Shown: one piece after another, positions 57,947-64,000 of the stretch | Position numbering within the stretch: position 1 is the stretch's first letter | Layout of the letters: each line of letters starts with the position of its first letter | DNA from: Halomonas sp. 7T | Lineage (GTDB): Bacteria; Pseudomonadota; Gammaproteobacteria; Pseudomonadales; Halomonadaceae | Assembly (NCBI RefSeq): GCF_025643255.1 | Contig: NZ_CP087112.1 | Span: 1,302,001-1,366,000 of the forward strand | DNA: 64,000 nucleotides | Direction of reading: 5' to 3' | The notes under the pieces: model-generated | The model's database searches: none | Told to the model about the DNA's origin: nothing | Seen by the model: the letters and a program-made list of their open reading frames with translations, nothing else | Program-made: the position numbers and the translations under genes

Positions 57947-59266
57947 ATGCAACATGATCAAAGCGCAACTCCTGTACGTAGAAGCGTTGTGGTTCAAGAG
58001 TTCACCAACAGCGTATTAGACCCTCATGCCCCGATGCTGGGACCGGTAGAGAATGGTGGCACCATCATCGCGAACACCGCCCCTGGTTGCTGGGGGCCGA
58101 TGATTACGCCCCGTTTGCGCGGCGGACATGAAGTAACCACCCCGGTGTTTGTCGAGGGTGCCGAGGTGGGCGATGGCGTCGCGATACGGATACGCGAGAT
58201 TACCGTCACCTCTATTGCGACGGCTTCCGGGCACGACAGCTCACCGGAAGGCTTTTGCCTTGGCGACCCCTACGTGGCAGCCCGCTGCCCTACCTGCGAC
58301 ACCGTGTGGCCTGAAACGCACATTGAGGGTATCGGGCAAGACGCGGTGAAATGTGATGTATGCAACAACCCCGTCAAACCCTTCGAGATTGTGCATGGCT
58401 ATACGGTAACGTTTGACGACACGCGTACCGTTGGCCTCACCGTGCCTAGCGATGTCGCTGCCACGTTCGCAAAACGCGCCGACCACTATTCAGCGCTACC
58501 CGACGGCAGTAAGCAGCACTCGATTCTTAACTATGCGCCGTCTGATATGCCAGGCACACTCATTCGCACACGCCCCTTTATGGGCCAGCTAGGCACGTGC
58601 CCTTCCATGCCGATGCCGGATAGCCACAACGCCGGCGACTTTGGCGCTTTTCTAGTCGGCGCGCCCCATGAGTATGCGATTACGCCCGAGCAGCTATCGG
58701 AGCATAAAACCGATGGCCATATGGACATTGATGCGGTACGGGCAGGTGCCATTCTGATTGCGCCAGTGAAGGTGCCAGGTGCGGGTGTTTACATGGGCGA
58801 TATGCACGCAGGCCAAGGCGATGGTGAAATTGCCGGGCACACCATGGACGTTGCCGGCAGCGTCACGCTGCAGGTAGAAGTGGTCAAACACTACCCGCTA
58901 GATGGCCCGGTACTCTTTCCCCTACTAGAAGATTTGCCACCGCTAGCCAAACCGTTCAGTGCCTCGGAAAAAGCCAAAGGGCAACGGCTTGCGGAAAAAT
59001 GGGGCGTTGCTCATATCGAGCCGCTAGCGCCCATTTCAGTAGTCGGCACCGCCGCCAACCTGAACGACGCTATTGAAAACGGCCTGGAACGGGCAGCTAA
59101 GTTGCTGAAGGTAAGCGTCGCGGAGATTCGCAACCGAGCCACCGTTAACGGCGCCATTGAGATTGGCCGAGCACCGGGGGTTATCCAAGTAACGTTTTTA
59201 GCGCCGCTCGCGAAACTGGATGAGGTAGGGCTGGGGGATTATGCCAGGGAGCAATATGATTTGTAG
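57947..59266 (+). CDS. Acetamidase/formamidase-family amidase with CxxC...CxxC insert
   Basis: 439 aa. FmdA_AmdA fold: GPVENGGTIIANTAPGCWGPMITPRLRGGHEVTTPVFVEGAEVGDGVAIRI, then ALPDG..HSILNYAPSDMPGTLIRTRPFMGQLGTCPSMPMPDSHNAGDFG and GDMHAGQGDGEIAGHTMDVAGSVTLQV. The family hydrolyses formamide or acetamide to ammonia and acid. Unusual: CPTCDTVWP (Cys114, Cys117) and CDVCNNP (Cys136, Cys139) form what looks like a zinc-ribbon insertion near residues 112-142. It diverges from the importer operon, so it likely serves the same pathway, perhaps on a nitrogenous fragment. Confidence 0.87.
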   Translation: MQHDQSATPVRRSVVVQEFTNSVLDPHAPMLGPVENGGTIIANTAPGCWGPMITPRLRGGHEVTTPVFVEGAEVGDGVAIRIREITVTSIATASGHDSSPEGFCLGDPYVAARCPTCDTVWPETHIEGIGQDAVKCDVCNNPVKPFEIVHGYTVTFDDTRTVGLTVPSDVAATFAKRADHYSALPDGSKQHSILNYAPSDMPGTLIRTRPFMGQLGTCPSMPMPDSHNAGDFGAFLVGAPHEYAITPEQLSEHKTDGHMDIDAVRAGAILIAPVKVPGAGVYMGDMHAGQGDGEIAGHTMDVAGSVTLQVEVVKHYPLDGPVLFPLLEDLPPLAKPFSASEKAKGQRLAEKWGVAHIEPLAPISVVGTAANLNDAIENGLERAAKLLKVSVAEIRNRATVNGAIEIGRAPGVIQVTFLAPLAKLDEVGLGDYAREQYDL

Positions 59267-59442
59267 GTTCATAAATGACATACATACCTGCTAATGGTTT
59301 TAAACGAGGTATCCGTGCAAACGTAACTTGCGGCGGCTGCCTACACACACTTTTCATCTCTCCCAGACACAATCTCAACACAGTGAAAGACCGGTGCATT
59401 TATAGAGGGCTTGCTAGGGAGGAAACGAAGGGCCTAGAAACG
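59267..59442. other. Gene-free stretch after the acetamidase gene
   Basis: No supported gene. Short open frames here have no ribosome site and overlap the terminator and att remnant that follow. Confidence 0.5.
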
Positions 59443-59472
59443 AAAAAAGCCCCTGACGAATCAGGGGCTTTT
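59443..59472 (-). terminator. Strong terminator, probably of a displaced tRNA gene
   Basis: AAAAGCCCCTGA, loop CGAA, TCAGGGGCTTTT (59445-59472); read on the minus strand it ends in T6. No minus-strand gene now reads into it, which fits the tail of a tRNA gene separated by the insertion at 59482. Confidence 0.8.
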
Positions 59473-59481
59473 CGAGATAAG

Positions 59482-59495
59482 TGGCGGAGGGACAG
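59482..59495 (-). repeat. Probable att core: 3' end of a tRNA-Ser gene
   Basis: TGGCGGAGGGACAG is, on the minus strand, CTGTCCCTCCGCCA, the form of a tRNA-Ser 3' acceptor end with discriminator G and CCA. Upstream tRNA sequence (T-arm) is absent: the match ends at 59495 and AT-rich sequence begins. This is the pattern of one end of an element integrated into a tRNA gene; the intact gene is expected at the other end, outside the window. Confidence 0.65.
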
Positions 59496-59677
59496 TCCGT
59501 ATACTGCATATCCCAAATAATCCACAGAAATCCAACAAACTATTGATTTATATAAAAACAAACTTCAAAACAGTCCAGTTTCATCCACGCAGATACCACA
59601 TAAAACAGAGACCAAGTATGGGCTGGAGTATGGGCTGGGATATGGTACGCTAAAGACCTACTATGGGGATAGCGGCT

Positions 59678-60925
59678 ATGGGCAAACTCACGACAAAAGG
59701 TGTTCAAAAGCTTGTCCGGGAATCAAACCCAGGCATGACCAATGATGGCGATGGGCTGTACCTCAAAATTGGTAAAGGTGGTGGTGCAAGCTGGATTTAT
59801 CGCTTTCGCTGGAATAGCAAGTTACGTGACATGGGGCTTGGTAGTTACGCCGATATATCGCTATCAGAGGCAAGGGATTTAGCTTCTGAGCAACGCAAAC
59901 TCGTCAAGCAAGGCATCGACCCACTGGCAGCACGTGAACAGAAAACTGATAAAGATGCAGGCCCTGTAACGTTCACTCACTGTGCAGCGCGTTACATTCA
60001 ATCCCACCGCCGCAGCTGGCGAAATACCAAGCATGCGCGTCAGTGGGTAAGCACACTTAAAACATACGTGCGTCCGGTGATAGGAAGCCTCCCTGTAGAG
60101 GAGGTCACCACGCAGGACATATTGAAGATTTTAACGCCTATCTGGACGATCAAAAACGAGACCGCAAAGCGTGTACAAGGGCGCATTGAAAACGTACTAG
60201 ATTTTGCAGCGGCCCATGAATATCGCGACCCGGTTAACCCTGCTCGATGGCGGGGCCATCTGGATAAGCTATTAGCTAAGCCATCGCGGGTGCAAAAAGT
60301 AAATCACCACCCTGCTATGCCTTACGATCAGGTAGCGGCGTTTATGAGCTCTATTCAGCACTACAGCAGCATGTCTTCGAAAGCATTGCAGTTTCTCATA
60401 TTGACCGCCACACGCACGTCAGAAGTACTCAATGCTGAGTGGCATGAAATCGATATAGCAAAATCAACTTGGCAGATCCCTGCAGAACGTATGAAGGCGA
60501 ATCGCGAGCACCGTGTACCTTTGTCTAAGCAGGCAATGGATCTGCTACTTAGCCTCCCACGAGTGAAAGGGAATAATCATATTTTTTCAGGAATGAAAGC
60601 GGGTCGCCCGCTTTCCAATATGTCTCTTCTGCAGTTCATGCGGGGGTTGGGTTACGGCCCAAGTGGTGAGAAAGGGAATTATGTACCGCATGGTTTTCGC
60701 TCAAGCTTCAGGGATTGGACAGGTGAAGTGACTAGCTACCCGCGTGATGTAGCTGAGATGGCACTTGCACATGCCATTGAAAACAAAGTGGAAGCCGCCT
60801 ACCGGCGAGGCGATCTATTTGAAAAGCGTAGAGCAATGATGCAGGAATGGGCAGAGTACGTAGCACCGCAAGACACGGGAAATATATTTGGTTTAGATTT
60901 GACTGACCTAAAATCCAAGCGATAA
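59678..60925 (+). CDS. P4-type tyrosine integrase (DUF4102 N-terminus)
   Basis: 415 aa from MGKLTTKGVQKL at 59678 (GGGGAT upstream; an ATG at 59663 is the alternative). N-terminal DUF4102 arm-binding domain with YRFRWNSKLRDMGLGSYADISLSEARDLA, then a SAM-like core domain and the catalytic domain: Arg in TATRTSEVLNAEWHEI, PHGFRSSFRDWT (HxxR), LAHAIENKVEAAYRRGD (His and Tyr nucleophile region). Integrases of this group insert into tRNA 3' ends, which agrees with the att core 180 bp upstream. Confidence 0.93.
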   Translation: MGKLTTKGVQKLVRESNPGMTNDGDGLYLKIGKGGGASWIYRFRWNSKLRDMGLGSYADISLSEARDLASEQRKLVKQGIDPLAAREQKTDKDAGPVTFTHCAARYIQSHRRSWRNTKHARQWVSTLKTYVRPVIGSLPVEEVTTQDILKILTPIWTIKNETAKRVQGRIENVLDFAAAHEYRDPVNPARWRGHLDKLLAKPSRVQKVNHHPAMPYDQVAAFMSSIQHYSSMSSKALQFLILTATRTSEVLNAEWHEIDIAKSTWQIPAERMKANREHRVPLSKQAMDLLLSLPRVKGNNHIFSGMKAGRPLSNMSLLQFMRGLGYGPSGEKGNYVPHGFRSSFRDWTGEVTSYPRDVAEMALAHAIENKVEAAYRRGDLFEKRRAMMQEWAEYVAPQDTGNIFGLDLTDLKSKR

Positions 60926-60969
60926 GCTTTACTCAAATTTTAAGAGTATGTTCTTCAGAGCTACTTATC

Positions 60970-61995
60970 ATGCCCATTTTTTACCAATCCGATGAGCCAA
61001 TTTCCTCCGCAAAAAATGCCATGAGGGAGATTGGCTGCAGTTTAGAAGAATTAACAATTGCTTTCTGTGAATCAAAAGCATCCTTAATAGTAGTTCCCAG
61101 CACACCTTTTCATATTGGTGTGCGATTTCCTGGAAACTACCGAAAAGGTATTTTTGACCGTGCAGGTGAAAATCCGCTTACAATCGATATTGAAGATGCA
61201 GATGGCTTTACCCTCTCGCCTATTGATAGTGCAAAAGTTTTACGCATTCGCAACTGGAAGACTGTAACGCCTCAAAAAATAGCGTGGCTTACTCATAATT
61301 ATCGCAGCGTGAATCTACATACCCCCTATAGTCTTTCGTTACAGCAAAGCCTACACGAAGGAGAGTGCCCTCCTCACTGTGTTTGCGGCATCGAAGACCG
61401 AAGAAATACTTATAAAAATCAAGTATTTTTCTTTAAGAACAAGCTACTACTGTCAACACAAGCAGACCTAAATAACTGTTACATTTTACAGTCGGATCTT
61501 GATCTAATTGCTAAAAAAGTTCATGAAAAAACAAAGCCTAATTTTGAAAATATTGGCGACTACCAAGTAAATGAATGGTCGAATAGCTTTATCATAGATA
61601 TAAATGCAGCATGCCATCACCTAAAGAATATAACCCAAAAAAGCAATCATCATCTTTATAACACTAATGAAGAAGCGATAAAGGCTTGGTTCGGAGAAAG
61701 ATGGAAAGGCAAGAAAGGTTTAACAGCAGCATGTTTAAGGCAAATTCACAAAATAGTAAAAAATGAAAACATAGGAATAGACTTAGATGCGCTAGGCATT
61801 TCTGAAGAAGAAATATCCCGCAACCAAAAAGGCGCAGCAGATATATTAATATTAATTGACATTGCAGCAGAAAGGCGCATGAAGAAGATGCGAGATTATC
61901 AGGGCTCAGAAAAATTTCATGATAAATTGATGAGCATTGGAGTAGAAACAGATGAATTGCGACAAGCAATATACAGTATTATAAAAGCAAAATGA
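60970..61995 (+). CDS. Hypothetical island protein, 341 aa
   Basis: No family recognised. The N-terminal part (about 1-130) is beta/alpha mixed with ASLIVVPSTPFHIGVRFPGNYRKG. The centre contains HEGECPPHCVCGIEDRR (clustered Cys/His, about 136-152) and the C-terminal third is helical (GLTAACLRQIHKIVKNENIGIDLDALGISEEEI). Strong A/T bias in codon use contrasts with chromosomal genes. It starts 44 bp after the integrase on the same strand, so it may be co-transcribed and be cargo or a regulator of the element. Weak ribosome site. Confidence 0.7.
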   Translation: MPIFYQSDEPISSAKNAMREIGCSLEELTIAFCESKASLIVVPSTPFHIGVRFPGNYRKGIFDRAGENPLTIDIEDADGFTLSPIDSAKVLRIRNWKTVTPQKIAWLTHNYRSVNLHTPYSLSLQQSLHEGECPPHCVCGIEDRRNTYKNQVFFFKNKLLLSTQADLNNCYILQSDLDLIAKKVHEKTKPNFENIGDYQVNEWSNSFIIDINAACHHLKNITQKSNHHLYNTNEEAIKAWFGERWKGKKGLTAACLRQIHKIVKNENIGIDLDALGISEEEISRNQKGAADILILIDIAAERRMKKMRDYQGSEKFHDKLMSIGVETDELRQAIYSIIKAK

Positions 61996-62094
61996 TTCAT
62001 GTTCAGTTTGTCCATCGATTATTCCTGTAATTCAACAACGCCAGCAACATAATTCCTGACACTAGCTATTTGTGGTTGGTGTCGGCTATAGCGC

Positions 62095-62595
62095 TCACAG
62101 CCAACCTAACCATTTAACCATTCCGGCCACAACTACTGGGCCAGCGATACCACCAAACCAAATCATAACTTTTTTCAACAGCTCCCAGCGCCCAGCTTTG
62201 AAACCAGGATGGCCTTTGATGTAGAGTTTATTAACGTTTTCTCCCACATTAAATAAGTCTCGATACGTAGTATCTCCGATATTTGGATAAACGTAGTCAT
62301 GACCTGGACCATATAGCTGATCTAGCTCTTCGCGCTCTTTAATCCGGAGTGCGTTTTTCTCGATTTCGCACGAGTTTTTCGTGCAAATAATTTCAACTGA
62401 TCGCAAATTTTTTATTGAGATTATTTCGTTACTCTTAGATATAAAGTCATTTCCCTTTTCATAAGGCTTAATAAAACATTTCACTAATTCGCTATGAGTC
62501 AAATCAATAAACAATGTACGCCGGTGAATTAAAACCTCTTCAGCTTCACCAACTTCACCAAAAACGTGATAAAAACTCATAATTTTTAGATCCAT
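62095..62595 (-). CDS. Hypothetical island protein with C-terminal membrane helix, 166 aa
   Basis: No family recognised. A soluble, charged N-terminal part (FIDLTHSELVKCFIKPYEKG, NLRSVEIICTKNSC) is followed near the end by one hydrophobic helix (about 143-165, VMIWFGGIAGPVVVAGMVKWLGWL), so it is probably tail-anchored in the inner membrane. The start is uncertain: MDLKIM at 62595 or the Met five codons later. AT-rich. Confidence 0.6.
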   Translation of the reverse strand: MDLKIMSFYHVFGEVGEAEEVLIHRRTLFIDLTHSELVKCFIKPYEKGNDFISKSNEIISIKNLRSVEIICTKNSCEIEKNALRIKEREELDQLYGPGHDYVYPNIGDTTYRDLFNVGENVNKLYIKGHPGFKAGRWELLKKVMIWFGGIAGPVVVAGMVKWLGWL

Positions 62596-62712
62596 ATGCG
62601 AATTGAAAAAAATAAACTACTATTTTCAATTCGACTCGGGCTCACCTATACCCTTCAAATAGTTGAAAGTTAAGCTTCACCAGCAGCCTTACTCTTTAAT
62701 AAAAAAATCTTA

Positions 62713-63333
62713 TTAATAATCATGTAAAATAGCAGGTAACGCAGCACGATCTACATCATCATTTACATTTAAGGAGAGGCACATCAAGCCTCTAGCAGTA
62801 TTTGATAAATCTTCCCACATCGCCGATAAATTCAATGATATCTGGTTTAAAGCTCTATATAGCGGGTCTTCAGGCTGCAGCGCTTCATAAATAACATGTT
62901 CAAGCTCTTCAAGTTCTGAAGGCATTTCGAAACTATCATCAATCGAATCAATCAAATCTTCCATATCAATCAGCGCTGTCTCTAAAACTTCACGCTCTTC
63001 TTGCATCCAGCGTTTAAAATTTTCTTCAGTCATTTCAAATTCTTGTTTCAACCCTCGTGGTACATCTTTAAGCCCGCCTACTTGGCGCCTTTCAGGATTT
63101 AAGCGCACTGTTAGAGAAAATCTTTCAATATCGCTAAAAACGTCGCCTTCGGGAAGCAAACCCGCTGTTTCATTTATATCATGAGCGGATTGCACAAGCT
63201 CACTAATATCCTCCAGCTTGCCGACAAGTGTGGTTCTATTGAGAAGAGCTTCCCAAAACAACAATAGCTCTTCAAAAACAGCATATTCCTTCAAGTATTC
63301 CGATGCTTTTTGATCAATGTTGTAGTGCGCCAT
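62713..63333 (-). CDS. Hypothetical acidic helical island protein, 206 aa
   Basis: Start MAHYNIDQKASEYL at 63333, ten bases after AAGGA; the frame is open 34 codons further but overlaps the upstream gene. Strongly acidic and helical (LEETALIDMEDLIDSIDDS-like centre, SELEELEHVIYEALQPEDPLYRAL). No motif recognised. It follows the 187-aa gene by 23 bp and is probably co-translated with it. Confidence 0.65.
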   Translation of the reverse strand: MAHYNIDQKASEYLKEYAVFEELLLFWEALLNRTTLVGKLEDISELVQSAHDINETAGLLPEGDVFSDIERFSLTVRLNPERRQVGGLKDVPRGLKQEFEMTEENFKRWMQEEREVLETALIDMEDLIDSIDDSFEMPSELEELEHVIYEALQPEDPLYRALNQISLNLSAMWEDLSNTARGLMCLSLNVNDDVDRAALPAILHDY

Positions 63334-63356
63334 GAATGTCTCATCCTTGTTTTTTT

Positions 63357-63920
63357 TTAACTCATTGCCCGAATAAGACGTTTTCTTATTCTTAAATCGC
63401 CTGCCTGCATGGCCATCACTGGCTGATCCCACCACTCCATGAATAGCCGGTGTGGTCGATCTATTTCCACCATTGCGAGTAAGTCCAGCATAATAGCAGT
63501 TTGTGCAAGCGGACTAGCTTTTGCGTAATGGGACACTTTGATAGCGAAGTCAGTGCTGTCGTTACCGGTATAGATATCACTTCCAGGGCTCGCTTGCCTC
63601 AAAAAATCATACACATCAGTCCCAAAAGACTGCTTTGCAAGCTCAAAATTCTGGCCGGTAGACTCAAATAAACAAATCAAGCCTGCTAATGCACCCAATC
63701 CTGCTGGAAGATCCTCTTGCGCAGCAATTTCCCCGGCTTTATTCCCTCGCTCAGAATCGTAGCGCTCATCTGGCGGAGTCATTTCAAACATAAACCCAGA
63801 TTTAGCCTCTATTTTGGCCAGCGCATAAGCTATGCTGTTAAAGCTTTCTGTACCTGCTGCAATATCACTAACAAGCACATTCAATTCAATCCGTTCAGCT
63901 TGCTTGCCCCATATTTTCAT
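63357..63920 (-). CDS. Hypothetical island protein, 187 aa
   Basis: Start MKIWGKQAERIELNV at 63920 with AAAAGG six bases upstream. Helical, with an N-terminal IAYALAKIEAKSG and a C-terminal AIMLDLLAMVEIDRPHRLFMEWWDQPVMAMQ. No signal peptide or membrane helix. Not recognised. First visible gene of a minus-strand pair that may continue upstream beyond the window. Confidence 0.65.
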   Translation of the reverse strand: MKIWGKQAERIELNVLVSDIAAGTESFNSIAYALAKIEAKSGFMFEMTPPDERYDSERGNKAGEIAAQEDLPAGLGALAGLICLFESTGQNFELAKQSFGTDVYDFLRQASPGSDIYTGNDSTDFAIKVSHYAKASPLAQTAIMLDLLAMVEIDRPHRLFMEWWDQPVMAMQAGDLRIRKRLIRAMS

Positions 63921-64000
63921 TATAGGCCTTTTCTATACCAGCACTGGTGCATCAGAAAGCCCCAGGCGGCTTCTGGTCGTTATCTTCAAGTGATGAGCTT
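63921..64000 (-). other. Possible end of another minus-strand gene at the window edge
   Basis: Two minus-strand frames stay open from the edge and end at a TGA near 63955 or a TAG near 63934. Either could be the C-terminus of a gene upstream of the 187-aa gene; the sequence is too short to decide. Confidence 0.25.

Larger units (their letters stand above)
59482..64000. mobile_element. Left end of an integrated genomic island (partial)
   Basis: Begins at the tRNA-like att core, carries a P4-type integrase reading inward, and then genes without recognisable relatives whose sequence is visibly richer in A and T than the rest of the window. The right boundary is beyond 64000, so its length and cargo are unknown. 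Confidence 0.75.

Noticed and set aside
59275..59520. 81-codon plus-strand frame between the acetamidase and integrase
   Set aside because: It runs through the strong terminator and the att core and has no family resemblance; random open frame.
63330..63435. N-terminal extension of the 206-aa island gene into the gene upstream, with a 9-A run that might cause slippage fusion
   Set aside because: A good ribosome site precedes the internal ATG at 63333, and the A-run lies after the upstream stop codon, so slippage there would not fuse the two proteins.

Overview
The window looks like a chromosomal segment of a moderately halophilic gammaproteobacterium, most likely Halomonadaceae (Halomonas/Vreelandella type). 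The main evidence is a complete ectoine operon (ectABC) in a background of gammaproteobacterial housekeeping genes: tamAB, msrA, gor, sufE, nfuA, metH, cysI-DUF934, pdxH and tusDCB-tusE-yccA. This is inference from gene content; no rRNA or intact tRNA gene was seen.

Layout. 0-9.4 kb: a UDP-glucose-dehydrogenase-like protein lacking the catalytic cysteine, a membrane-anchored coiled-coil protein, tamA-tamB, msrA and a small one-haem cytochrome. 9.5-14.4 kb: carbonic anhydrase, glutathione reductase and ectABC with a clear sigma70 promoter. 14.4-19.9 kb: a DUF3833 lipoprotein, then a co-directional run of a retropepsin-like lipoprotein, a 7TM transglutaminase-like protein and a RimK-like ATP-grasp ligase, followed by zur, hisI and yidD. 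19.9-23.4 kb: sufE and nfuA flank a divergent tyrosine-recombinase/KfrA-like pair. 23.7-34.9 kb: metH, a MATE pump, the sulfite/nitrite reductase pair, an Smr protein, a cyclotransferase-like protein, wrbA, DUF2069, a cytochrome b561 and pdxH. 35-42.7 kb: a PatZ-type protein acetyltransferase divergent from an HDAC-like deacetylase, an XRE regulator, the Tus sulfur relay, yccA and a secreted dienelactone-hydrolase-like protein.

42.8-59.3 kb is an accessory catabolic region. It holds two tiny membrane ORFs, a BKACE enzyme, an SDR, a regulator that fuses a winged-helix domain to a solute-binding domain and is broken by a frameshift, a TauE-type exporter, a RutE-like nitroreductase, a hydroxyquinol-type intradiol dioxygenase, a beta-hydroxyacid dehydrogenase, an amidohydrolase, maleylacetate reductase, a two-permease sugar-type ABC importer and an acetamidase/formamidase. 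The dioxygenase and maleylacetate reductase imply hydroxyquinol -> maleylacetate -> 3-oxoadipate. The BKACE could in principle split 3-oxoadipate with acetyl-CoA into succinyl-CoA and acetoacetate, replacing PcaIJ/PcaF. That assembly, and its unknown nitrogen-containing starting compound, is the strongest candidate here for an undescribed system.

59.4-64 kb is the left end of an AT-richer integrated element. It starts with a tRNA-gene terminator, what looks like the last 14 bases of a tRNA-Ser gene (att core), and a P4-type integrase, followed by four genes I do not recognise. The element runs off the window.
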